Shown here piece after piece: positions 54,806 through 64,000 of a DNA stretch of 64,000 nt. A program made the position numbers and the translations under genes. The number at the start of each line of letters is the position of its first letter. Position 1 is the first letter of the stretch. Source of the stretch: Trichosphaerium sp. ATCC 40318. Its lineage: Eukaryota > Discosea > Flabellinia > Trichosidae. Where the stretch lies: contig JALMLS010000322.1 of NCBI GenBank assembly GCA_038496445.1, forward strand, positions 806,001-870,000, written 5' to 3'. The notes below the pieces were generated by a model, which did no database searches, was not told the DNA's origin, and saw only the letters and a list, made by a program, of their open reading frames with translations.

Positions 54806-57278
54806 ATGGAAAAACTGGATAAAATTCTATCTTCTAACTCTGCTCTTCTCCCGAGGCTAATCCGCTTCACTGCAGCACGAGATAAGCGTTCTTATACGCG
54901 TAGCGAGTCATGGTTAAATGGTAAAATATCAGACAATTTTGTAATCATTCGCTTAGAGGAGGTGAGATGCTACCTTTGAATTGTGTACAACTTATACTCG
55001 TTTGCAGGAACAAAAACCACAAACGCAAGAAAAATCAACAAAAAAGAACAAAACAGCAAAGAAGGACACTGAAGACCCAAGCGCTCCGCCTACAACACCT
55101 CCAGAGTGTCCCGCTTCCCTGACATGGCAAAAGGCAATATCTGTTGGTCCAGGCCTTATAAACCTCGGTAAGAGCTCCCTACATCATAACCGAATACCAT
55201 AAAATCGTACAGCTTGCTGTTGCCTTTCGCCTTTCTAAAACTGGTTTAAACCGTCCAAAATATCTTGTACGTGCTCATGCTAACTTGTTCTAGGCAACAC
55301 GTGCTTCCTAAACGCCGTTTTGCAATGCTTGACCTATTCTCCCGCATTTACGAATACTTTGCTCCAAAGGATTCATTCTCGCTCTTGTACTAGAAAAGGA
55401 TTTTGCATGATGTGTGTACTCGAAGGGCACTTCCAAAAAGCACTTGGGTACGATAAATGGCGGAGGAATCACCTAAAAAGCCGTCGCGATTGACATTTTT
55501 TTATAGCAATAACAAGTATCATAAACACGCCCTGAGGCCTTCCTCAATTGCAGGAAACTTAAAAGCTATCGGGAAACAGTTTAAGATATACAGACAAGAA
55601 GATTCGCATGAGTTTTTGAGGTGTTTAGTTGATGCTCTGAGCGGAAAGAAGATGAAGAATCAATATAAACCAGATCTTAATTCTTTGGCTTTCAAATGCT
55701 TTGGTGGTCATTTATGTAGTCGTGTATCATGCTCTAGTTGTAAGCGTGATTCTAATACATATGATCCCGTAATGGACATATCTATAGATATTTTGAAATC
55801 GAACACAGTCAACAAGGTACCCAAGAAACTTTCTGTGAACCAAAAGAAAAACTGACAGTTTTTTTTTTAAACGGTTCTTTCTCTTTAACTCATTTGTTTA
55901 AGGCTCTGCAACAGTTTTTTGGAAAAGATGTTTTAGAGAGAGATAACTCATACAAATGTGAAGGATGTAAGAAGAAAGTGAGGGCTGTTAAGCAGTTCTT
56001 TTTGCACCAACACCCAAATCTGTTGACGATTCAGCTCAAGAGATTTGACTTTATGGGTAAAAAGCTATCTAAAAAGGTAGCATATCCGCCAGTACTAGAT
56101 CTTAAAAGGTTCCTTACTGATAAATCTAAATCAGTGCGTAGCCGTCTCTCATCTACGTGTTGATTTTTTGACTTAAACAAAACTTAGGCACTCTACAAAC
56201 TTCACGCTGTATTGGTTCATGATGGGTATACATCACGATCTGGTCATTATTATGCTTATATAAAGGCGCCTAATCAAACTTGGTACTTGATGGATGATTC
56301 CACTGTACGTGCGGTAGGAAAGCAAGAGGCTATGAGGCAACAAGCTTACTTACTGTTTTACTCCCGAGTGTCTGATGTACGTCTACTTACTTGCGTCAAG
56401 TCTTAATATTTGCTAGGGAGAGCATGTACCTGCACCACAGCCCGATACAGACATGCCAGAAGCGCATGTAGAAACCGAGCAACCACAAGCTAGATCTGGA
56501 TTTCAGTTTAAGAAACGCCAAAAAACAGGGTTTATCAATAGAAAGATGAACAATGGCGCACATGTAGATGAACTTTTATCGAAGACACAACACATGAAAG
56601 GTACGCTAGAGCTCAAAAGATTTTTCTTTTGAGTGGGTCAACTTTTACGCCTTTTTTATTAACAAGAAACATTTTGTATCCGAGTGGGAAATGTCCCATG
56701 TCTTCGATTTTACTATCATCAGTTCAAGCCCTTCATTTTCCAAAAAAATTTTCAACAAAAAAACTTTCCTATTCCCTGAATAACACTCGCTGGTATACTT
56801 TCTGAGTAATTTAACAAAAACAATACCAGCCAGCGTACAAGGAACCAAAAATAGTAACACACGTGAAAAATCACAAAAGTCAAAAAAAGTCAATTATTTT
56901 TCTTCACTCACAACCAACATAATACAATGTCGCTAACACTGCTCTAAAGGGTTTGGTGATAAAAAGAAGCAGAGACAAATAAATAAAGTTATTGCAAAAT
57001 CAAACAGAAAAAGAAATCGCGACGAGCTTGACATTGAATATGATAAAGGCAGGCAAAGAAAAATCAAGAAATCAGTACACAACCAATTCGGTTTTCAACG
57101 TAACGGTAATGATTTCGAACGTGCTGCAAGCAGACCAAATTTTGAGCCTGTTCAATATGGAGGCGGTCGCAATGGTCGTGGTCGTGGCGGTCGCGATTTT
57201 GGCGGTGGAGGTCGTAGAAATAACAAACATAAAAACAAACGTGACAGGAAGAAGAGACGCAGATCCTCAAACTGGTAA
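54806..57278 (+). CDS. Ubiquitin-specific protease, USP36/USP42-like
   Basis: ATG 54806 (MEKLDKILSSNSALLPRLIR). A Lys/Thr/Pro-rich region is followed by the Cys box LGNTCFLNAVLQCL (split by an intron), QEDSHEFLRC, a zinc-ribbon-like CSSCKRD and CEGCKKK pair, LTIQLKRFDF, and His box YTSRSGHYYAYIK. The Cys and His of the triad are intact. The C-terminus is basic: DELDIEYDKGRQRKIKKSVH matches the tail motif of USP36, followed by an RGG-like stretch and KRDRKKRRRSSNW, TAA 57276-57278. USP36 is a nucleolar deubiquitinase, so a nucleolar site is inferred. Intron 56601-56949 (349 nt) carries the second copy of the structured element also in UPF1. Confidence 0.88.
56690..56895 (+). mobile_element. 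SINE-like or small-RNA element in a USP36-like intron (copy 2)
   Basis: Within the 349-nt intron, same strand as the host gene. GAATAACACTCGCTGG (56778-56793), 32 nt, then CCAGCCAGCGTACA (56826-56839) correspond block for block and in spacing to copy 1. The stem is GCTGGTAT against ATACCAGC, while copy 1 pairs GCTGGA with TCCAGC, so a paired position has changed on both sides. The A-rich end AAAAGTCAAAAAAA (56875-56888) also matches. The head is more diverged, with a B-box-like AGTTCAAGCCC near 56722. The outer limits are approximate. Confidence 0.5.
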
Positions 57279-57512
57279 AAAACAACAAAAAAAATCCAAA
57301 AACCCCCAAACTTCTCACTACAACAAAAACGTGGTAGAAAATGAGAAACAACAACAAACAAACAAACCAGTACCACGATACTTCTACTTGCAATAATTCT
57401 TTTTTTTTTTATTTACACGACAAAACAATACAAAAAATTGAGTGTCGAGGAGGATACTATAATTTTTTTTTGTTGGAGAAAGCGATGTTTGTTTTTTCTT
57501 CAAAGAAAAACA

Positions 57513-59971
57513 TCATCCTTTTGTAACATTATTGTTTTTGTTGTATCCAAAAAAGTAGAATGCAAAAGTCAATGCAAGACCAATATGAAGAAGAGCAATG
57601 GCAATAAGGAACAAGAAAGCTTTCGCAAGATGATCTCGTACCTAAAAAAAAACCATAAGTCCAAAAAAAAAAAAAGAGAAAAATAAAGGAAGTGTATTAT
57701 AATAACAAAAGCTGCAACAACTTTTTTCCAGTCTCTACGCTTTTGTAGAGAGAGGCTCAACCACTACTAACTAAAAATCAATACCATATATTTTTTTACC
57801 ATAGACAAACGTCATAGTAATAAATACAGGATTAAAAGTATAGTTGACAGGCGTCTTGGAGTGATTTTTTTTTTTTGAATCAAAATGGTTTTAATTTTAT
57901 TATTGCTTTGACGTACCGGCATCCATATATTAATAACAAGGAACCCAGTCGATACAGCACATGCCAACCCAATTATTGTCCACTGAGCCCAATTATAAGG
58001 GATGATACAAAGCAGCTAAGCAATGGTAAGCAACCTCAAAACGAATGCACAAAACAAAAACCTTGACAATAAAAAACTAGACAGTGCACGTACTGCTACA
58101 GGAATATAAATGAACAACGAATATCCGTAAATACATAACAGCTCTCTAAAGAGTACAAAAGTCAGCGAACAGAAACCAACATAGAAGCGCTACAGATGAA
58201 AAAAAAAAAGAAGAAAAAAAAATTCAACAAAAAAAAAAACCAACTGCAAGTCATTGTGGTGATTCAAAGCGTTTAACGTACATGAATCTAATTTCCAACG
58301 CTGCCCAACAATTCAAACCCAAGTACATGAGTAAAGGAACAGCAATAGTATAAGCATAGATAGCAATTGCGCCATAAGTGACTTTTTCAAAATCGTATTG
58401 CCAATAAAGATCAAATCCATTTTTCTTGTCAAATTCAATGTATGATGCAAAGTTACCACCAGCAGCCATCATGAAAATAACTGTAGTAGCAATCCAGAAT
58501 GGTCCCCATCTTTTAATAGAAAATTAATTAAAGGGATTTGATGAATTGAGTCAAAACAAACCAAGGAAATCTAATTTTTTTTTGTTGTTTTTGCACATGA
58601 CGTACACGTCAGGGTTGCGTTTTGCTGTTTTGATAAAGTCGCTTTTGAATGGTATGAGACTAGCCAAACACCTCTTTATAACATCTTGCGAGTCAACATC
58701 AAAGAATTGTCTGTAAAACGCCTAGAAGAAAAAACAAAGTCAGTCGACTTCATTTTTTTTTGAATACAATTTTTTCACTGCTTGTAAAACACGTACAATG
58801 GTGCACCATGCGTATTTTGATGATGGTTCTTCTTCCATACGTTCCAAGTAATTTGGGTTACTATTGTCTAGAGGTACCTAGATAACATATTAGTAAATAC
58901 AAGCAAAACAAAGCAAAAAAAAAAAAGCAATCAAAAAAGTCAAAACGAGACTCTTTTTTTTTTGTCTTTTAAAAACGCCTATATCTCTGCATTACTAAAC
59001 TCAATGTAGCATATATACATACACATACAATGAACTACTTGAATTCGAGGTATACCAGGGTTTTATTTGAAAAAAGAAAACCAGTCCGGTCACCGGACAA
59101 TCTCGTTTTATTTTTTTGAGAATCTTGTAAACGACCAAAAAAAAAAAACTGTTAAGGTAAGTATGTACCGTTGCAATATCCTCGTGTTGGTACGCATAAG
59201 GGTTTTGGGCATCACCGGCTGGTGCTGAAGGTGGTGGGTTACCTCCACTTCCATAACTGCCTCCTACGACTACAGCTGGCTTATTATCGCCACTATCCAT
59301 TACAACAGGCTCTTCGAACCCTTCATTAGTGCCTACAATATCAAAGGTTAGATTTAACCGTTGTTTAACAGAGTTTCATTCAAAATAAAATTTCTGGTTG
59401 ATGTCTTAACGTTTGCGCTTTCTATGTGTCACCAGTAATTATTTTGAAGCGTTTCGCGTATTTTGTAGACAACAACGGCGCGTAGTAGGCTAAATTGCGT
59501 AGATGGAAACAAAAAAAAATAAACAAAGTGCAGAAAGGCATTTGAGCATTAGTTTTAGTTGAAAAAAGCGTATTTTGAGGGATGGAAAATTATTTGGACG
59601 GTTCTTGAGGTGACATACCAATCACGTCGTGATAATCGGCGTTTGGAGGTGACTGTGCCTGTGGTTGTGCTATTGGTTGTGGTTGTGGCGCTACAAATGG
59701 GTCTGCAGGTTTGTTTTGCCCTGCGAACGGGTCATAATCGTCTATTCCTAAATTTATGCGTTAGGCGCTTTATGGTGCTAATAGTGTTATGTGGAGCGTT
59801 TGAAACGAAAAGGAGTAGTTTTGGTTTTAATTTATTTGGTGGGTTACCTTTAGCAAAAGGGTTTACATCTTGAGTATCAGCAAACGGGTTTAACTACAAT
59901 CTCACGTTAGATACAGTTATTCATTCACTTTGTTTTAAGATAATAATAGTAGTACTTGATCGTCGCTCATA
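57513..59971 (-). CDS. Yip1-domain membrane protein, YIPF1/2-like, with NPF motifs
   Basis: ATG 59971 (MSDDQ) is spliced to LNPFADTQDVNPFAKG, then DDYDPFAGQNKPADPFVAPQ and a Pro/Gln-rich and Gly-rich linker. The core has FYRQFFDVDSQDVIKRCLAS, GPFWIATTVIFMMAAGG and YGAIAIYAYTIAVPLLMYLG, matching the order in YIPF1/YIPF2 (FFDVDTxxVxxRixxSLxP, then GPFWI). About five membrane helices end with HLAKAFLFLIAIALLHIGLA and tail KNNNVTKG, TGA 57513-57515. Yip1-family proteins sit in Golgi and ER membranes and interact with Rab GTPases. The NPF and DPF motifs, which bind EH and adaptor ear domains, are more typical of SCAMPs. Confidence 0.82.
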
Positions 59972-60577
59972 TTAGCAGTGTGGAAGTTATGTTACTTTGA
60001 TAACAGCTGCTCGTTAAATTGTAGGAAGTCAATAAAAGTAAGAGTGCGTTTTGCTTTCTCGCCCAAAAATATGCCAACAATCAATTAGAACCCTAGATAC
60101 GTCGTTTCGTGTCATGTGGTGAACGAGAGTGTAGGAATGAACGGATGTACAAACCCTGTGATAAATGAGTCTTTGGAATCCTGAAACAACAGCTAAGTAC
60201 TGTTTAAGACTAAATAATATGAAAACCTCACCAAAACGCTCCCATCGTGCTATAGGCTTTGTTAATACGATACTAGGCCATTAGCTAAAAATTGACAATC
60301 TGGTTTGCACAAAAAAGATCTGCTTGACAGGCGTTCACATTTAAAAATATAAGATTTACAAGTTCTACATCAGGGTTAGATTCCGAAGAAACTCAATGTT
60401 TGCTAATAGTCATTCTGAAGACAGCTATAGTGGAAAATCTACACATAAATTGTGAAACAAACACGTGACAGTTTCTCATTTTCGTCTACGTTTCGTACCA
60501 AGAGTCGGAATAATACAACCCATATATACCGACGTATAAAAAGATAGTTCATTGTGATGTATATACTTGCAACTTGT
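59972..60577. other. intergenic, no supported gene
   Basis: The segment runs from the YIPF-like start to the 3' end of the next reverse gene. It holds no exon, with CACGTG near 60463. Confidence 0.4.
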
Positions 60578-61254
60578 TTATTCTGCTAGCTCCACAACAG
60601 CCAAATCTACGGCAGCGATATCTATGGCATCCACATGAAATACCATGTTATTGTAACCACCTATATATCCAACATGCCTGTGATAATCACCAGAAACCCA
60701 AACACACGAAAACTCTATGCCTTGCAGCTCAAATACTTTTTTAACAGTGTCCTTTTTCCATTGTTCAGAACAAATGGAGTTCACCTCTTGCCTCGTTGTG
60801 TCCAAGCGAAGCTGCAAATATTAGGTACAACAGTGGTACTTCAACGTACATTAGCTTGTATTTCGGCTTTGACCTCTGCCAATACACTTCGGAGCACCTC
60901 AAGCTCGTTCTTAAACTGCGTCCATGCCACTCTATCACCTAAACAACTATTAGACAACAAATCTAGTTTTTGCCACGTGACCTAGTCTTTTGAATACTAT
61001 GTCTTCTATGGGTACAGTCACATGATATCTCTCCTTACAAGACAGAATAGCGGAACAAAATTCTGTCCAGTCTGTTACCTTTTCGACAACGCGCCCTTCT
61101 GTACACCAGTTCCTTTCCAAATGCTCCGTTAATAATGTCTCTCAGAGAAAAAAGCATACTTGGTTTGTCTCAATGGCTCTGTCGTTGCCCTTACAAGTAC
61201 TAACAAGGCGAAGAAGTACAATAAAGTGACATAAGATAAGTGTAGTGCCTCCAT
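60578..61254 (-). CDS. Secreted protein of unknown function
   Basis: ATG 61254 gives a signal peptide, MEALHLSYVTLLYFFALLVL. Following exons: ERNWCTEGRVVEKVTDWTEF with Cys, then a helical stretch (FKNELEVLRSVLAEVKAEIQ) likely to be coiled coil, and a last exon (QEVNSICSEQWKKDTVKKVF) with three Cys spread over the chain. It ends AAVDLAVVELAE, stop 60578-60580. No membrane helix follows the signal peptide, so secretion or the endolysosomal lumen is likely. No family recognised. Confidence 0.6.
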
Positions 61255-61698
61255 CTCTTAGGCACGAAAATATGGCAGGTGTTTAAGCCACGTGCTATTT
61301 GTACAGTTCTAAATAAGGACATTGGGCTTTAGAAGTTACTTTGGCGTCAATGAAGATGGTGTTGCTATTTCAATAGCTTTGAAGTATTATTTTGTTTCTG
61401 GTTTGAGAAATTCTACAACTAACTACTTCTTCGTTTACAAATACAACTTGGCTTAGTTTTCGTACCTGTCAGACCCGATCTTCTGGGACCCTCAATCGTA
61501 TGTAACATAGCCGTATTTGACGGTAAAGGATACATTCCTGACAGATAGTAGAGGCAGAAAGAGCTGGAGTTATTTACAATAACACAACCAGTGGCGAAAC
61601 GAGAGCTAGCTATTTTGTTCAGACTTTAACTGGTTGAGTATGTGGTTGTAAAACAGAGCTTTATTGCAAGCAAGTATTATTGATTAAACAGTACAAAA
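61255..61698. promoter_or_regulatory. intergenic, upstream of a secreted-protein gene
   Basis: No exon seen. CACGTG lies near 61290, about 35 bp upstream of the ATG at 61254 on the reverse strand, a good place for a promoter element. Confidence 0.3.
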
Positions 61699-63561
61699 CT
61701 ACAGTGCTGGACGGAATGGAAAGACTGTTATTGCTGTAGTTGTAGTTCCAACTGTTGTGAGGAGTGTAGAGACACTTGTTTCTATTTCTATTTTATGTAT
61801 TCTACCATCATCACAGGAGTATGCCAGTTCAGTGTCAGAAAAGAAGGTCAATTCTATTTTATTTAATGTCAGTATCTGTAGTGTTGCTTGTTTACTTACC
61901 TTGGATGTCGCATTCAAAGTCGATGAGATTTGGACCAGTTACTCCACAAACGCCTTGTGTAAAGCGTGAATTTGGTCTGAGAAATGATTCGCTGCCAGAA
62001 AATAGTTCACCGTTACGGAGAGCTCCTGAAGTAAAGAGTTGGTGATTTTTGTTTTAAAAGGAGACTCCGTTTTCTGTACCATAATTTACATCATTCTTTA
62101 ACAGACATTGATCGGTTATGGAAGAGCATGTGTCCATATCGAACTCAGCAAACAGTTTGTTTTTAGCTGTGACAAAAACATCTCCGGTCTGTTCATCAAC
62201 CATAATGCCATCATAAATAGAAGGAACGTCACAAGATTTAACCTTGAGAAAGAGTTAAAAAATCGGCTTTACCCAAAAGCAAACGTACAATTTCACAATT
62301 GTAAGCGTTGACAGCGAACAATGATTTATCGGTCAAATACATAACACTTCTGAGTTGAGGACTGAATGACATTGCTTTTGCTGGTTCGAGAAGAGCAGTA
62401 TTTGTACATCCTACACAAAGAAAATTTAGTTAACACTTTGTTCACATCTGCACGTGATTTCATATTTTATAAAAACCTTACCTGTGACTACAGTGTCTAC
62501 ATCAAGTACAGAACGGATATCAAACCCAAAGTCATCTCTTCCGGTAGCCAAAGCGTTATCAATAAACAACATTGATGCCATTACTCTCTGACCAGGTGCT
62601 AGCTGTGGTTCTACAACAGTGATTGTCAAGTCTGGAACACTCAATTGTCTGAAACCAGCAGCAGCGTCTACAAGTATTGTACTGCTGTCAAGAGCAGTCA
62701 TGTCTAGTAGAAAGGTAAGGAGCGATCCCAAAACATAAAAAGAAATTCACAATTGTACCATCAATAAAAAACATGTTGTCAGGTGTGCCTGGTATGTTAC
62801 TTGTTATTTGTTCTGAAGATGCAGTGATTGAACAATCTTGGTTTTGGAATCCAGAGATTTCATGAAAAGTTCTGTTGTCGTCTCCAATGTACAGAATGTT
62901 ATTAACAACAACGCCTACCACAAACAAGTTAATACTTCTTCTATTATTTTTATCAAATATTCATCTCAAAGAACGAGTTAAAGGACATACCTGCTGTTGC
63001 AGTAACACCTGATAGACTGCAATGAAATTTCACTGTGCCAGCTTCAAAGTCATACAAAGATATACTGTCTTCATTCATGAGGTAGGTTTCGCCCGTGGCA
63101 GCATCAAAGAATCCACCAGCTGAGAAAAACGGAATGGTACCACCATTGCTTGCAATCTGAACAGAAATAAGTACAAAAAAAAAAGATATAACAATAAAAG
63201 AGTTATGTTCACTAACCCGAAATCTCTCACACGTGTGTGGGTCTATTATATTGATTCCAGTTTGACTCATTATGGCAACTCTATCAATAGTGGGTATGTG
63301 AAACATGTCAATGAAGGTAAACAATACATCACATTCTAAACAGTCGACTGTCAGTATTGTCTCTATGGCAAAGGAACAAATTGGAGGAGGATAACACGTA
63401 CGTTGCAAAAGTGCGCCTGAAACATCAATGATATCAATGCCACTTACTGGAGAATCTCGGGGAACTACTAAAGCATTGTTTGTTGGTTGAGCTGATACGA
63501 AAGTTACACTGAGTATTATCAAAATACATAGGTGATGATAGTAAGATGATGTTGAACGCAT
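61699..63561 (-). CDS. Secreted beta-propeller-like protein, unknown
   Basis: ATG 63561 (MRSTSSYYHHLCILIILSVT) with a signal peptide cleaved about FVSAQ. The mature part is made of repeated strand-rich units each carrying a statement-like motif: VAIMSQTGINIIDPHTCERF, TYLMNEDSISLYDFEAG, NNILYIGDDNRTFHEISG, SVMYLTDKSLFAVNAYNC and LAYSCDDGRIHKIEIE. The spacing of about 40-60 residues would suit a six- or seven-bladed beta-propeller of NHL/PQQ type. Cys are frequent. The last exon ends ITVFPFRPAL with no membrane helix. The function is unknown. Introns are short, and the segment around 62030-62330 is not fully resolved. Confidence 0.6.
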
Positions 63562-64000
63562 TTGGTTTGGAATTGTTGAAGAGGTGTTGCGAAGGAGCTT
63601 GTTGTTTTGGTTTATGGTAATTTGAGATGACAGGGGAAAAAGGTTTTCCCCGTTTTCATAATGTAGGTATTCATGTGACAATTTATTAACTTTATCATAC
63701 TTTAAAAACTAATTTAATATCGCTATCACGGTACCTGTAATATACAATGAGGTTTATGAGTACTTTGTTATTGTTTTATATGTGTTTTCCCGATATGTAA
63801 ATATCTATTTTAAAAGGTGTAACGCTTGATACAACGAGAGCGTTGAATTTGTGAATATTCCTTTATTCATACGACAAACAAATAACGTGATCACGTGTGA
63901 TATTGAAAGTACATAATATGGCATGCCTCTTAATAGAAATAGAAACACAATATGTTCTGAATTACAACGTGGGTACACGAGATAAACAACACCACCTGAA
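63562..64000. other. right edge of window, no supported gene
   Basis: Upstream of the secreted propeller-like gene. It has GTGATCACGTGTGATATTG near 63889 with a CACGTG core, and no exon. Confidence 0.35.

Noticed and set aside
57064-57393. Reverse ORFs over the USP36-like C-terminus
   Set aside because: They are antisense to the RGG-like and basic tail, whose forward frame joins the catalytic domain in phase.
1-64000. CRISPR arrays, bacterial operons, rRNA
   Set aside because: No regularly spaced direct repeats, Shine-Dalgarno-led gene strings or rRNA-like tracts were seen; gene structure is eukaryotic throughout.

Overview
This 64 kb window is nuclear DNA of a compact, AT-leaning eukaryote, most likely a unicellular protist. 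Genes lie a few hundred bases apart on both strands. Most are split by introns of about 40-60 nt that begin GTAC or GTAA and end in AG. The gene set is eukaryotic: UPF1, PP4 catalytic subunit, TRM11, a USP36-type deubiquitinase, a Yip1-family protein, ArfGAP, ABCG and EAF. A receptor kinase with EGF repeats, a GH25 lysozyme and several secreted or GPI-type proteins would suit a phagotrophic lineage. The species cannot be fixed from the sequence, and I saw no organellar or viral segment.

Layout. 1-4628 (+): receptor kinase, its 5' end outside the window. 5186-6245 (-): GPI-type Thr/Pro-rich surface protein. 7099-8421 (-): secreted protein with RTX-like repeats. 9052-9789 (-): intronless 2H phosphoesterase. 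10344-13173 (+): complete 17-exon ABCG half-transporter. 13232-14158 (-): F-box/LRR protein. 14726-15120 (-): small ArfGAP. 16869-21701 (-): UPF1, head to head with an RNB exoribonuclease at 21910-25759 (+). 26599-27735 (-): second F-box/LRR gene, with a frameshifted copy at 33703-34670 (+). Between these copies lie an unassigned multi-exon gene, a C2-domain protein, a small ORF and a coiled-coil protein. 35676-36577 (+): basic protein. 36822-38919 (-): TRM11. 39396-40468 (-): GH25 lysozyme. 40746-42031 (-): EAF. 42318-44468: F-box remnant and an inverted-repeat element. 45018-46018 (+): secreted SRPBCC-like protein. 46848-48885 (-): membrane protein with a Cys-rich ectodomain. 49437-49748 (-): short F-box protein. 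50377-52235 (-): PP4C. 53280-54624 (-): prolyl 4-hydroxylase. 54806-57278 (+): USP36-like. 57513-59971 (-): YIPF1/2-like. 60578-61254 and 61699-63561 (-): two secreted proteins of unknown function.

Themes. RNA metabolism is well represented (UPF1, RNB nuclease, TRM11, EAF, USP36-like), and UPF1 and the RNB nuclease share a 208-bp intergenic promoter region. About a third of the genes carry a signal peptide or other surface feature. F-box proteins recur at five loci.

The most unusual signal is a structured element found in two unrelated long introns, in UPF1 (reverse strand) and in the USP36-like gene (forward strand). The two copies share two sequence blocks at identical spacing, a stem with an apparent compensatory change, and an A-rich 3' tail; one copy also has tRNA-like Pol III boxes. 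It could be a SINE or an intron-hosted small RNA. Two inverted-repeat elements (35249-35491 and 42957-44185) also look mobile.
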